Shown here: positions 7,218 through 13,795 of the stretch, one piece after another
Layout: every line of letters starts with the position of its first letter
Numbering within the stretch: position 1 is the first letter of the stretch
Source of the DNA: Sneathiella sp.
GTDB taxonomy: Bacteria; Pseudomonadota; Alphaproteobacteria; Sneathiellales; Sneathiellaceae
Reading direction: 5' to 3'
Length of the DNA stretch: 13,795 nucleotides
NCBI GenBank assembly: GCA_002732675.1
Contig: NVRR01000056.1
Span: 1-13,795 of the forward strand
The notes under the pieces: generated by a model
Databases searched by the model: none
Seen by the model: only the letters and a program-made list of their open reading frames with translations
What the model was told of the DNA's origin: nothing
Position numbers and translations under genes: made by a program

Positions 7218-7832
7218 TTACTCTGTTTTTGCGCCTTCGGCGTCCGCAGTATCGACTTCACGCAACTCGTCAAGTTCAACATCGGCTGTTGATTCGAACA
7301 CATCACGAACGACTTCATCGCGACTGTCGAGAGCAGCGTCAGCAGCATCCTCAACAGATTCGCCGCGTGCCTGAATTTCCGCTTCCTCGTTGGAGCGTGC
7401 GATATTGATAGTAATCGCAACACTGACTTCCGGATGTAAGCGGACTTTGATGTCATGCAAGCCAAGGGTTTTGAGAACCTTGTCCATAATGATCTGCTTG
7501 CGATCGACGGTAAATCCTGCGGCCGTAACGGCTTTTCCTATGTCCTGTGTGCTAACAGAGCCATAGAGCTGCTGAGAATCGCTAGCCGCGCGGATTAGGA
7601 TAACGGATTGTCCGTCGAGCTTTTCGCCGACCTTGCTGGCTTCGTCACGGCGCGAAAGATTGTCCGCTTCCAAATGGGCCCGCTGGGTATTAAACACTTC
7701 GAGATTTTCTTTGCTGGCCCGCAACGCCTTCTTTTGCGGCAACAGAAAATTACGGGCATATCCGTTTTTCACAGAAACCACATCGCCCATTTGGCCAAGC
7801 TTCTCAACCCGTTCCAATAATACTACTTCCAT
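7218..7832 (-). CDS. rplI: 50S ribosomal protein bL9, with acidic C-terminal extension
   Basis: bL9 binds 23S rRNA near the base of the L1 stalk and helps keep the reading frame. The N-terminal domain [32 protein letters not shown] (1-32) carries the family signature. A long charged helix (about 41-75) leads to the C-terminal domain (about 76-146) with [10 protein letters not shown] and [10 protein letters not shown]. The protein is 204 residues against about 149 in E. coli. The extra C-terminal 58 residues are strongly acidic (many Glu and Asp), a tail found in alphaproteobacterial bL9. The ATG at 7832 begins at the conserved MEVVLLE and shares one base with the upstream stop (TGATG). An upstream in-frame start at 8072 would lie inside DUF2232 and is rejected. 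An intrinsic terminator follows. Confidence 0.96.
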   Translation of the reverse strand: MEVVLLERVEKLGQMGDVVSVKNGYARNFLLPQKKALRASKENLEVFNTQRAHLEADNLSRRDEASKVGEKLDGQSVILIRAASDSQQLYGSVSTQDIGKAVTAAGFTVDRKQIIMDKVLKTLGLHDIKVRLHPEVSVAITINIARSNEEAEIQARGESVEDAADAALDSRDEVVRDVFESTADVELDELREVDTADAEGAKTE

Positions 7833-8788
7833 CAGTCTTCCTCCTGGGGGGCAGTGACGGCAAAACGGCGCCTGAACCCTATCCATTTTTCGATCAATCC
7901 CAATATTATGACAACCACTATCGGCCAGAACATCAGAAACATTAATACGTAAATCGCCCCTAAAATAAAGGGTCGACCATTCCGTCCACGGGTAACCACC
8001 ATAATGACCGCCATTCCCTGAAAGAAATAGGCAATCCCCAAGGCCACTACCAGCGCCCCAATAATTGGCCAACTACTCCCTACAATCACGAATAGGGCAG
8101 TGGTCGCAATCAAGGCAAGAGCCGACCATTTAGGCAGCTCCATTTCCGTCAAACGCGGTGTCGGCCGCATATTTTTATCAAAACGGACCAATAACCCTTG
8201 GGCCAGACATCCGCCGAGTAAAATAAAGACCCCCCACATTGGCCCGATTACCAGCGGGATTATTGCCACCAGGTCCTCTGCCGTTACAGTCGGGTCGACA
8301 CCCCTTAAATCCTTCAACTGCGAAAGCGCCTGATCAAAACCGGTGATCAATTCCTGTCGCATTTCGTCATTCAAATACAGCAAACTGACGATACCTGTCG
8401 TCAGAATGACGCAAATTCCAACCCACCAGAGCATCAGATATTCTGTTGGGTACCAAAACCGTTTTCCGTCATGTTCCCGCCATAATAATGCTTGCCGGGC
8501 AAGCAAAATAACCGGCGCACCAGACAGCACGGCATATGTCGCACCGAATACAGGATTGAGAAGCACCACAAAAAGCAGAGCACCTGTCAGGACCGAAACA
8601 CCGGCACTTAAAACACCAAACCCGAGCCCGGATACGAACAATGGGACCAGGGACAATGTCCACAAGACTAACGACTGAAACGCCGCTCCAAAATCCGCGC
8701 TGCCGTCATTTCCGATGATGGAGACAAACAACAGCAGGGCACTTAACAGACCCAGTGATACGGCAATGACCAGTTCCTTGACCATCAT
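7832..8788 (-). CDS. DUF2232 family polytopic membrane protein
   Basis: This is a predicted inner-membrane protein of about 318 residues with eight or nine hydrophobic segments. They lie near residues 5-26, 42-57, 60-80, 84-98, 118-138, 172-199, 224-243, 246-265 and 275-299. It fits the DUF2232 proteins encoded between rpsR and rplI in many alphaproteobacteria; I base this on its position and topology. A loop of about 35 residues (LNDEMRQEL to [10 protein letters not shown]) separates segments five and six. The function is unknown. The start is uncertain: ATGs at 8788 and 8785 and a TTG at 8797 are in frame, and none has a clear Shine-Dalgarno sequence. The TTG would sit at the foot of the hairpin at 8797-8821. 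Its stop overlaps the rplI start by one base. Confidence 0.85.
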   Translation of the reverse strand: MMVKELVIAVSLGLLSALLLFVSIIGNDGSADFGAAFQSLVLWTLSLVPLFVSGLGFGVLSAGVSVLTGALLFVVLLNPVFGATYAVLSGAPVILLARQALLWREHDGKRFWYPTEYLMLWWVGICVILTTGIVSLLYLNDEMRQELITGFDQALSQLKDLRGVDPTVTAEDLVAIIPLVIGPMWGVFILLGGCLAQGLLVRFDKNMRPTPRLTEMELPKWSALALIATTALFVIVGSSWPIIGALVVALGIAYFFQGMAVIMVVTRGRNGRPFILGAIYVLMFLMFWPIVVVIILGLIEKWIGFRRRFAVTAPQEED

Positions 8789-8796
8789 TTTATTCA

Positions 8797-8821
8797 AAAG
8801 GCAGCGGTAACCGCTGCCTTT
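8797..8821 (-). terminator. Strong hairpin between rpsR and DUF2232 (attenuator or processing site)
   Basis: An almost perfect palindrome pairs AAAGGCAGCGG (8797-8807) with its complement (8811-8821). This is an 11-base stem with a three-base loop, six bases after the rpsR stop. On the transcribed strand it is followed by UUUU counting the stem end, then GAAUAAAA, so the U-tract is short. It may terminate part of the transcripts, or mark a processing or stabilising 3' end, and so set bS6/bS18 apart from DUF2232/bL9. Confidence 0.6.
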
Positions 8822-8827
8822 AACTTT

Positions 8828-9064
8828 CTATCGTACGATAAACGGCAGAAGCGCCAGGTTTCTTGCACGCTTAATCGCTGTTGCCAGCTCGCGCTGTTTC
8901 TTCGCAGAAACGGCGGTGATCCGGCTGGGCATGATCTTGCCGCGTTCGGAGACAAAGCGCTGAAGAAGTTTGACATCCTTGTAGTCAATTTTCGGCGCAC
9001 CGTCACCCGTAAATGGGCAGGTCTTGCGACGGCGGAAAAACGGGCGACGTTGTGTATCAGCCAT
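8828..9064 (-). CDS. rpsR: 30S ribosomal protein bS18
   Basis: bS18 binds the central domain of 16S rRNA as a heterodimer with bS6. The 78 residues show the family core: RRRKTCPF (11-18), [19 protein letters not shown] (26-44), [20 protein letters not shown] (45-64) and [12 protein letters not shown] (65-76). Length and basic composition are normal, and the N-terminus has the alphaproteobacterial-type [10 protein letters not shown] single Cys (16) is present, so there is no four-cysteine zinc site. The ATG overlaps the TAA of rpsF by one base (TAATG), which suggests coupled translation of the two partners. A strong hairpin follows the stop. Confidence 0.97.
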   Translation of the reverse strand: MADTQRRPFFRRRKTCPFTGDGAPKIDYKDVKLLQRFVSERGKIMPSRITAVSAKKQRELATAIKRARNLALLPFIVR

Positions 9065-9558
9065 TATGCTTCCCCTTCAACGGTTGTCTTTGTTTCAGCA
9101 GTGGTTTCCACTTTGGCGGCTGGAGCGGACTTCTCTTCAGCAGCCGGGGCAGCCTTCTCTTCAGCAGCCGGAGCGGCTTTTGCCGCAGGCGGAGTTGTTT
9201 TTTCATCGCGATCGCGGCGAGGACTTGTCCGAGCGTTCCGGTTCTGCAACATAACAGAATCGTTTTCGTCCAGTTCCTCAACACGCAAGGTCATGTGCCG
9301 CAGGATATCTTCGTGTAACAGAAGATTGCGTTCCATTTCCTTAACAGCAGCAACAGGCGCGTCGATGTTCAGCAGAACATAATGGCCCTTGCGGTTTTTC
9401 TTGATTTTGTAGGCGAGATTGCGAAGGCCCCAGTTTTCAACCTTGGCAATGGTTCCGCCACCATCCGTCACGAATGCGGACATTTGCTCGGTCAAGGTTT
9501 CTACCTGTTGGGTAGAGATATCCTGACGCGCAATAATAACTGTCTCATATAGAGGCAT
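9064..9558 (-). CDS. rpsF: 30S ribosomal protein bS6, with Ala/Glu/Lys-rich repeat tail
   Basis: bS6 pairs with bS18 on the 30S platform. Residues 1-96 form the ferredoxin-like fold: [15 protein letters not shown] at the start, [20 protein letters not shown] (43-62), and [17 protein letters not shown] (79-95). The next 68 residues are low-complexity and charged. They include about three copies of an eight-residue unit ([24 protein letters not shown]; about 127-150), so the 164-residue protein is longer than the 131-135 aa of E. coli. Tails of this kind vary widely in bS6; in E. coli the tail is the site of RimK glutamylation. A strong AAGGAG nine bases before the ATG fixes the start. It is the first gene of the operon with rpsR, DUF2232 and rplI. 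Confidence 0.96.
   Translation of the reverse strand: MPLYETVIIARQDISTQQVETLTEQMSAFVTDGGGTIAKVENWGLRNLAYKIKKNRKGHYVLLNIDAPVAAVKEMERNLLLHEDILRHMTLRVEELDENDSVMLQNRNARTSPRRDRDEKTTPPAAKAAPAAEEKAAPAAEEKSAPAAKVETTAETKTTVEGEA
9128..9175. repeat. 24-base tandem repeat in the 3' end of rpsF
   Basis: Two direct copies at 9128-9151 and 9152-9175 match at 21 of 24 bases and share an identical 18-base core (CTTCTCTTCAGCAGCCGG at 9130 and 9154). Flanking sequence encodes partial further copies of the A-P-A-A unit. The repeat is in frame, so copy-number change would lengthen or shorten the bS6 tail without a frameshift. Confidence 0.85.
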
Positions 9559-9575
9559 AAATTTAAGCTCCTTAT

Positions 9576-9624
9576 GGCTTCAAAATGTCAGGAGTTACAC
9601 ATGCGTAACCGACCCAACGTAGCC
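9576..9624 (-). promoter_or_regulatory. Possible leader hairpin upstream of rpsF
   Basis: In the transcribed leader, GGCU (9624-9621) can pair with AGCC (9579-9576), GUC (9613-9611) with GAC (9589-9587), and GUUACG (9609-9604) with UGUAAC (9599-9594) around a CAUG loop. The structure ends two bases before the AAGGAG of rpsF (9573-9568). Many bacteria regulate rpsF through a leader bound by the S6:S18 complex. I do not see the CCG-bulge element of that motif clearly, so this is only a candidate. Confidence 0.3.
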
Positions 9625-9657
9625 GACCTCCGTCGACAAGGAGTATTGAGGCGGCGA

Positions 9658-9685
9658 ACTATACAGATTTTACGGCTATACGCAA
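9658..9685 (-). promoter_or_regulatory. Probable sigma-70-type promoter for the rpsF operon
   Basis: TTGCGT (9685-9680) and TATAGT (9663-9658) are separated by 16 bases. The -10 differs from consensus at one position and the -35 keeps TTG. The predicted start near 9651 gives a leader of about 90 bases. Confidence 0.55.
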
Positions 9686-9691
9686 GTAGGC

Positions 9692-9719
9692 TTGACAGGA
9701 AAATTTGCTGCAATATGAC
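9692..9719 (+). promoter_or_regulatory. Probable sigma-70-type promoter for fabD
   Basis: A perfect TTGACA (9692-9697) is followed 16 bases later by TATGAC (9714-9719), which matches the -10 consensus at four of six positions. The expected start near 9726 gives a leader of about 30 bases before the fabD ATG. Its -35 lies six bases from that of the divergent rpsF promoter. Confidence 0.6.
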
Positions 9720-9755
9720 TATGCGAACAGAGTAACTAGGAACGGACCAAAATAT

Positions 9756-10709
9756 ATGACACGTGCATTTGTATTTCCAGGCCAGGGGAGCCAGGTCGTC
9801 GGTATGGGGAAAGAGCTGAGCGAATGCTTTTCGGTGGCCCGCGACGTCTTCGAGGAAGTGAATGATTCTCTGGGTCAAAACCTCTCCAGGCTCATGTTTG
9901 AAGGGCCGATCGAAGAGCTGACCCTGACGGAAAATGCGCAGCCTGCACTTATGGCGGTTAGTCTGGCTGTTATGCGGGTGTTTGAAAAGGACGGCGGCAT
10001 GGAGCTGCCCAAGGCGGCCAAATTTGTCGCGGGGCATTCGCTGGGGGAATATTCTGCGCTGACCGCAGCCGGTGCATTGACGATTTCTGAGGCAGCCAAG
10101 CTGCTGAAAGCCCGCGGCTTGGCCATGCAGCAGGCCGTTCCTGTCGGTGTTGGGGCCATGGCGGCGTTGCTCGGTCTGGATATCGGCCCGGTGGAGGAGG
10201 TCGTGGCGGAAGCCGAAAAGGCATCGATTGACGGCGGTATTTGTGTTGCGGCCAATGACAATGCTGACGGTCAGGTGGTTTTGAGCGGACATAAGGCTGC
10301 CGTTGAAGCCGCCATCGAAATTGCCAAGGAAAAAGGGGCCAAGAGGGCAATGTTATTGCCGGTCAGTGCTCCGTTTCATTGTCCGCTGATGCAGCCTGCT
10401 GCCGATGCCATGGCTGAAAAACTGGGATCCGTAACCATCGCGCCACCGCGCGTGCCGCTGGTTGCCAATATAACAGCGTCGCAGGTGAGCGATCCTGACA
10501 CTATCCGTCAGTTGCTGGTCGATCAGGTGACGGGCCGGGTTCGCTGGCGCGAAAGCGTTCTTTATATGGGCGAACAGGGTGTCACAGATCTTGTGGAGCT
10601 TGGCGTGGGCAAGGTGCTGACGGGCATGGTACGAAGAATTAACCGGGAGATGACGGGCACCGCCGTTCAGACTCCGGCTGATATAGACGCATTTTTGAAA
10701 AGCCTTTAA
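9756..10709 (+). CDS. fabD: Malonyl-CoA:ACP transacylase FabD
   Basis: FabD transfers malonyl from CoA to acyl carrier protein, supplying extender units for type II fatty acid synthesis. The 317 residues match the family length. FVFPGQGSQ (5-13) opens the alpha/beta hydrolase-like fold. The nucleophile is Ser95 in GHSLGEYSA (93-101), Arg120 in KARGLAMQ should bind the malonyl carboxylate, and SAPFHCPLM gives the catalytic His208. LVANITA (235-241) and DLVELGVGKVL (278-288) are also family motifs. I chose the ATG at 9756 because MTRAFVFPGQGSQ is the usual N-terminus; an in-frame TTG at 9705 would lie inside the promoter region. The ribosome binding site is weak (CGGA, nine bases upstream). It heads the fabD-fabG-acpP-fabF run and is divergent from rpsF. 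Confidence 0.97.
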   Translation: MTRAFVFPGQGSQVVGMGKELSECFSVARDVFEEVNDSLGQNLSRLMFEGPIEELTLTENAQPALMAVSLAVMRVFEKDGGMELPKAAKFVAGHSLGEYSALTAAGALTISEAAKLLKARGLAMQQAVPVGVGAMAALLGLDIGPVEEVVAEAEKASIDGGICVAANDNADGQVVLSGHKAAVEAAIEIAKEKGAKRAMLLPVSAPFHCPLMQPAADAMAEKLGSVTIAPPRVPLVANITASQVSDPDTIRQLLVDQVTGRVRWRESVLYMGEQGVTDLVELGVGKVLTGMVRRINREMTGTAVQTPADIDAFLKSL

Positions 10710-10739
10710 ATCATAACGGTATCCATATGGAGAGAGTAA

Positions 10740-11477
10740 ATGTTTGATCTCACAGGTAAATGTGCTTTGGTTACGGGCGCGTCGGGTGGACTGGGGGCGG
10801 CGATTGCCAAAGGCCTGCACGATGCTGGTGCGACTGTCGCCTTGTCAGGAACGCGCCAGGACGCCCTTGAGGCAGTTGCCGATAGCCTTGGTGAACGGGC
10901 TTATGTGGTCCCGTGTAATTTGTCGGATTTTGAAGCTGTCGATAGTTTGGTCAAGGATGCAGAAGCGGCGATGGGGCAGGTGGATATCCTTGTGAATAAT
11001 GCCGGTTTAACCCGCGACGGGCTGGCCATGCGCATGAAGGATGAGGACTGGGATCTGGTCATGGATGTCAATCTGAAAGCGGCCTTTAAATTGTCCAAAA
11101 ACTGCCTTCGCGGCATGATGAAGCGGCGCCATGGCCGTATTATCGGCATAACGTCGATTGTTGGCGTCACCGGTAATCCCGGGCAGGCGAACTATGCGGC
11201 ATCAAAGGCAGGTATGATCGGGATGTCCAAGTCCCTGGCGCAGGAGGTCGCGAGCCGAGGTGTTACAGTAAATTGCGTGGCGCCGGGCTTTATCTCAACA
11301 GCCATGACCGATGGGTTGCCCGATAGTCAGAAAGAAAACCTGCTCTCCGCCGTGCCCATGGGAAAGCTTGGTGATCCCAATGATATTGCAGCCGCTGTGG
11401 TCTATCTGTCTGCGGATGAAGCAGCCTATGTGACGGGTCAGACATTGCATGTAAATGGCGGAATGGCGATGATATAG
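10740..11477 (+). CDS. fabG: 3-oxoacyl-ACP reductase FabG
   Basis: FabG is the NADPH-dependent reductase that converts 3-ketoacyl-ACP to 3-hydroxyacyl-ACP. The 245 residues form one short-chain dehydrogenase domain. The cofactor motif TGASGGLG is at 12-19, NNAG at 86-89, and the catalytic set is Asn111, Ser139, Tyr152 and Lys156 (YAASK). GVTVNCVAPGFISTAMT (174-190) and the C-terminal VTGQTLHVNGGM (231-242) are typical of FabG. The usual TGxSRG arginine is replaced by Gly16, a common variant. A GGAGAG six bases before the ATG supports the start. It follows fabD by 30 bases and no terminator is visible between them, so they are probably cotranscribed. Confidence 0.96.
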   Translation: MFDLTGKCALVTGASGGLGAAIAKGLHDAGATVALSGTRQDALEAVADSLGERAYVVPCNLSDFEAVDSLVKDAEAAMGQVDILVNNAGLTRDGLAMRMKDEDWDLVMDVNLKAAFKLSKNCLRGMMKRRHGRIIGITSIVGVTGNPGQANYAASKAGMIGMSKSLAQEVASRGVTVNCVAPGFISTAMTDGLPDSQKENLLSAVPMGKLGDPNDIAAAVVYLSADEAAYVTGQTLHVNGGMAMI

Positions 11478-11521
11478 AGGGCCGGTTCAAGGGCAGCTCT
11501 GTAATAAAAAGAATGCCGTGA

Positions 11522-11562
11522 TAGGTTTTCTTTGCAAGATGATCAAAGTATGGTAGGAAACC
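11522..11562. other. Weak inverted repeats in the fabG-acpP gap
   Basis: The 185-base gap (11478-11662) has no ORF and no clear terminator. CTTTG (11530-11534) and CAAAG (11544-11548) form an inverted repeat nested inside GGTTT (11524-11528) and AAACC (11558-11562). The T-rich stretch after it holds several -35-like hexamers (TTGACC at 11572, TTGAAT at 11589) without a convincing -10. A separate acpP promoter is likely but I cannot place it. Confidence 0.25.
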
Positions 11563-11662
11563 GCACCAATTTTGACCTCTGTTGCTGCTTGAATTTTGGG
11601 CGTTGTAGGGGTAAGGAATGAGACACTATTTTTGAACTGTCAGATTATCTAAGGATACAGCT

Positions 11663-11893
11663 ATGAGTGATACCGCGGAACGCGTAATGAAAATCGTTGT
11701 TGAACATCTCGGTGTTGACGAAGGAAAAGTAACAGAAACAGCAAGCTTCATTGACGATCTCGGCGCGGACAGCCTGGATACAGTTGAGCTTGTCATGGCC
11801 TTCGAAGAAGAATTCGGCATCGAAATTCCCGATGATGCTGCGGAAAAAATCCTGACAGTTAAGGATGCGATTACGCATATTGACGCGGCTTGA
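11663..11893 (+). CDS. acpP: Acyl carrier protein
   Basis: This is the small acidic carrier of acyl groups in fatty acid synthesis, which becomes active when 4'-phosphopantetheine is attached to Ser37 in the [10 protein letters not shown] motif (34-43). The 76 residues show the four-helix pattern and strongly negative charge of the family, including helix II ([20 protein letters not shown], 38-57). AAGGA seven bases before the ATG fixes the start. The 185-base gap from fabG suggests an extra promoter of its own, fitting the need for far more ACP than enzymes. It lies upstream of fabF, the usual alphaproteobacterial order. Confidence 0.98.
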   Translation: MSDTAERVMKIVVEHLGVDEGKVTETASFIDDLGADSLDTVELVMAFEEEFGIEIPDDAAEKILTVKDAITHIDAA

Positions 11894-11953
11894 ACTGACC
11901 GCCGTCAGGCGAGACTTTATTACTCTCCTTAAAACTCTTTGATTGGTTTTGGC

Positions 11954-13213
11954 ATGCGACGTGTAGTTGTTACCGGACTTGGGCTTGTGACCCCGTTGGC
12001 AGACGGGGTTGAAGCCAGCTGGAAAAGATTAATTAACGGCGAATCCGGCGCGGGTATGCTTACCAAGATCGATACGACAGATTTGCCGGTTCGATATGGC
12101 TGTGAAGTTCCGATTGATCCGAGCCATCCGGACGCGTTTATTGCCGATAAATATCTGGAGCCCAAGGAACAACGTAAAGTCGATGACTTTATTCTATACG
12201 GGATTGCGGCGGCGGATCAGGCGATCGAGGATTCTGGCTGGCAACCTGAAAGTGAAGAAGAATACTTTCGCACAGGCGTCTCCATTGGCGCCGGGATCGG
12301 TGGTCTTCCGTCAATAGAACGTTATGCAATTATCTTGCATGAGCGGGGCCCGCGACGGGTCAGCCCTTTCTTTATTCCGGGTGCCCTGATTAATCTGGTC
12401 TCTGGGCAGGTATCCATTAAGCACGGATTTAAAGGCCCCAATCATGCGGTTGTAACGGCGTGTTCGACGGGCGCACATTCCATCGGGGATGCCGCGCGGA
12501 TGATTAAGGACGATGATGCTGACGTGATGGTTGCCGGCGGAGCGGAGGCGGCGATTTGCCGTTTGGGCATCGCTGGATTTGCGTCGGCAAAAGCCTTATC
12601 GAGAGGTTATCACGATGATCCGACGAAAGCGTCACGTCCTTATGATAAAGGCCGCGATGGTTTTGTTATGGGTGAAGGCGCCGGTGTCGTTGTGTTGGAA
12701 GAATATGAACATGCGAAAAAACGCGGGGCCAAGATTTATGCCGAAGTCGTTGGCTACGGTCTTTCTGGTGACGCACACCATGTGACGGCGCCTGCGAGTG
12801 ACGGAAGTGGTGGCTTCCGTGCCATGCAAATGGCCCTGAAGAAATCAGGCCTAAATCCAGAAGATATCGGCTATATAAACGCCCATGGCACATCGACGCC
12901 GCTTGGCGATGAAATCGAAGTCGGGGCCGTAAAGCGGCTTTTCGGCAGCAATTCCAGCACCCTTGCCATGTCCTCGACCAAATCGGCCACGGGCCATCTC
13001 CTTGGTGCCGCGGGCGGTGTTGAGGCGATTTTCTCGATATTGGCCATGAACCGAGGTATTCTGCCGCCGACGATCAATCTTGATGATCCGTCGGACAACC
13101 TTGATATTAACCTGGTGCCAAAAGTAGCGCAGGAAAAGAAACTGGATGCAGTTCTATCGAACTCCTTTGGGTTTGGAGGGACGAACGCCAGCCTTGTGCT
13201 GAAGCGCGTTTAA
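11954..13213 (+). CDS. fabF: 3-oxoacyl-ACP synthase II (FabF)
   Basis: FabF condenses malonyl-ACP with acyl-ACP to elongate fatty acids; FabF enzymes also commonly carry out elongation of unsaturated chains. The 419 residues form a duplicated thiolase fold. The active-site cysteine is Cys170 in VVTACSTGAHSIGDA, with His311 in NAHGTSTPLGD, Lys343 and His347 in STKSATGHLLGAAGG, and the gating SNSFGFGGTNASL (402-414) near the C-terminus. The Cys-His-His triad separates it from FabH and from decarboxylase-type (KSQ) domains. I chose the ATG at 11954 (MRRVVVTGLG), which matches the family N-terminus; a TTG at 11939 is possible. Neither start has a clear Shine-Dalgarno sequence. The gap from acpP is 60 bases. 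Confidence 0.96.
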   Translation: MRRVVVTGLGLVTPLADGVEASWKRLINGESGAGMLTKIDTTDLPVRYGCEVPIDPSHPDAFIADKYLEPKEQRKVDDFILYGIAAADQAIEDSGWQPESEEEYFRTGVSIGAGIGGLPSIERYAIILHERGPRRVSPFFIPGALINLVSGQVSIKHGFKGPNHAVVTACSTGAHSIGDAARMIKDDDADVMVAGGAEAAICRLGIAGFASAKALSRGYHDDPTKASRPYDKGRDGFVMGEGAGVVVLEEYEHAKKRGAKIYAEVVGYGLSGDAHHVTAPASDGSGGFRAMQMALKKSGLNPEDIGYINAHGTSTPLGDEIEVGAVKRLFGSNSSTLAMSSTKSATGHLLGAAGGVEAIFSILAMNRGILPPTINLDDPSDNLDINLVPKVAQEKKLDAVLSNSFGFGGTNASLVLKRV

Positions 13214-13241
13214 CCCATTATGTTCTGTAGATGAGGGCAAG

Positions 13242-13795
13242 ATGAAGCGGACTTTCTACTTCATTGCGGCCCTTTTTCTTGTCGTCGCGGTTATAGCAGG
13301 CGGCCTCGCTGGCTATAGCTGGCATCTTTTCAAAAGCCCCGGACCTCTCGCCGAAGAAACGACCTTCCTGGTGGAAAAAGGAACGGGGCTGCGCGAATTG
13401 GCCGTGTCTTTAAAAAATAATGGCATTATTACCAACGAGCTGCCATTTATTTTTGGCGTAAAAATTGAAGAAAAAGGACGGCAATTGCGCGCCGGGGAAT
13501 ATCGTATGCCTGTGGGTATTTCCGGTTACGACGTGATGAATTTGTTCGTTTCCGGAAAAGTATTGGCACGCCGTATTACAATTCCAGAAGGACTGCAAAG
13601 CCGCGAAATTCGTGAGTTGGTGATGCAGGCGGCGGGTCTGGAGGGCGAAATAACAATTGCCATGCCGGAAGGGGCCTTCCTGCCGGAAACATATCATTAT
13701 AACCTGGGCGATAGTCGTGATGAATTAGTCGCCCGCATGGCCGAAGATATGCGCGTGACGACGGAACGGCTTTGGAACAATGCGACGCCGCCCGC
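13242..13795 (+). CDS. mltG: Endolytic murein transglycosylase MltG, N-terminal part (cut by window edge)
   Basis: MltG (YceG-like) is an inner-membrane lytic transglycosylase that cleaves nascent glycan strands and sets their length. 184 codons are visible. They show a single N-terminal membrane anchor (about 5-27), then a LysM-like region (TFLVEKGTGLRELAVSLKNN, 41-60; RAGEYRMPVGISGYDVMNLF, 83-102). After these comes the start of the YceG domain with RRITIPEGLQSREI (110-123) and PEGAFLPETYHY (142-153). The catalytic glutamate lies further on, outside the window. GAGGGC before the ATG supports the start, 28 bases after the fabF stop. fabF-mltG linkage is common in proteobacteria, joining lipid and wall synthesis. 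Confidence 0.95.
   Translation, partial: MKRTFYFIAALFLVVAVIAGGLAGYSWHLFKSPGPLAEETTFLVEKGTGLRELAVSLKNNGIITNELPFIFGVKIEEKGRQLRAGEYRMPVGISGYDVMNLFVSGKVLARRITIPEGLQSREIRELVMQAAGLEGEITIAMPEGAFLPETYHYNLGDSRDELVARMAEDMRVTTERLWNNATPP

Noticed and set aside
7218..8072. Longer rplI starting inside the DUF2232 gene
   Set aside because: bL9 begins at the conserved MEVVLLE; the preceding 80 residues are DUF2232 coding sequence in another frame.
9588..10292. 234-codon minus-strand ORF covering the start of fabD and the rpsF/fabD promoter region
   Set aside because: It overlaps fabD on the opposite strand and both predicted promoters; the translation is His/Arg-rich with no family resemblance.
1..13795. 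CRISPR array, insertion sequence, prophage or toxin-antitoxin module
   Set aside because: No spaced direct repeats, terminal inverted repeats, transposase motifs or small paired ORFs were seen; genes are densely packed housekeeping genes.

Overview
The window looks like a chromosomal core segment of an alphaproteobacterium with roughly balanced base composition. The evidence is the gene order dnaB-alr-(ABC permease/ATPase)-radA-cvpA-purF next to rpsF-rpsR-DUF2232-rplI and a divergent fabD-fabG-acpP-fabF-mltG run, plus alphaproteobacterial features such as the acidic C-terminal extension on ribosomal protein bL9 and the DUF2232 membrane protein between rpsR and rplI. I cannot place it to family. 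I see no insertion sequence, phage gene, tRNA, rRNA or CRISPR array, and no gene that looks recently acquired.

Layout. Positions 1-7031 (minus strand) hold a tight run read from right to left: dnaB (replicative helicase), alr (alanine racemase), an MlaE-like permease, an MlaF-like ATPase, radA (recombination), cvpA (membrane protein) and purF (cut by the left edge). Most of these genes are spaced by -1 to 18 bases; the exception is a 61-base gap before radA. Positions 7032-7217 are non-coding. They hold a compact cluster of four DnaA-box-like sites upstream of dnaB and a clear intrinsic terminator for the next operon. Positions 7218-9558 (minus) are the rpsF-rpsR-DUF2232-rplI ribosomal operon, with a long hairpin between rpsR and DUF2232. 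Positions 9559-9755 are a divergent promoter region. Positions 9756-13795 (plus) are fabD, fabG, acpP, fabF and the start of mltG.

How the genes work together. The right arm makes fatty acids: FabD loads malonyl groups on AcpP, FabF condenses and FabG reduces. It then runs into MltG, which ends glycan strands in peptidoglycan. The middle operon makes small-subunit proteins bS6 and bS18 (which bind 16S rRNA as a pair) and large-subunit bL9. The left arm is a mixed housekeeping run covering replication, D-alanine for the cell wall, lipid transport across the envelope, repair and the first step of purine synthesis.

No gene here suggests an undescribed system. The signals most worth a second look are regulatory: the regularly spaced DnaA-box-like cluster in front of dnaB, the back-to-back rpsF/fabD promoters, and the hairpins in the ribosomal operon.
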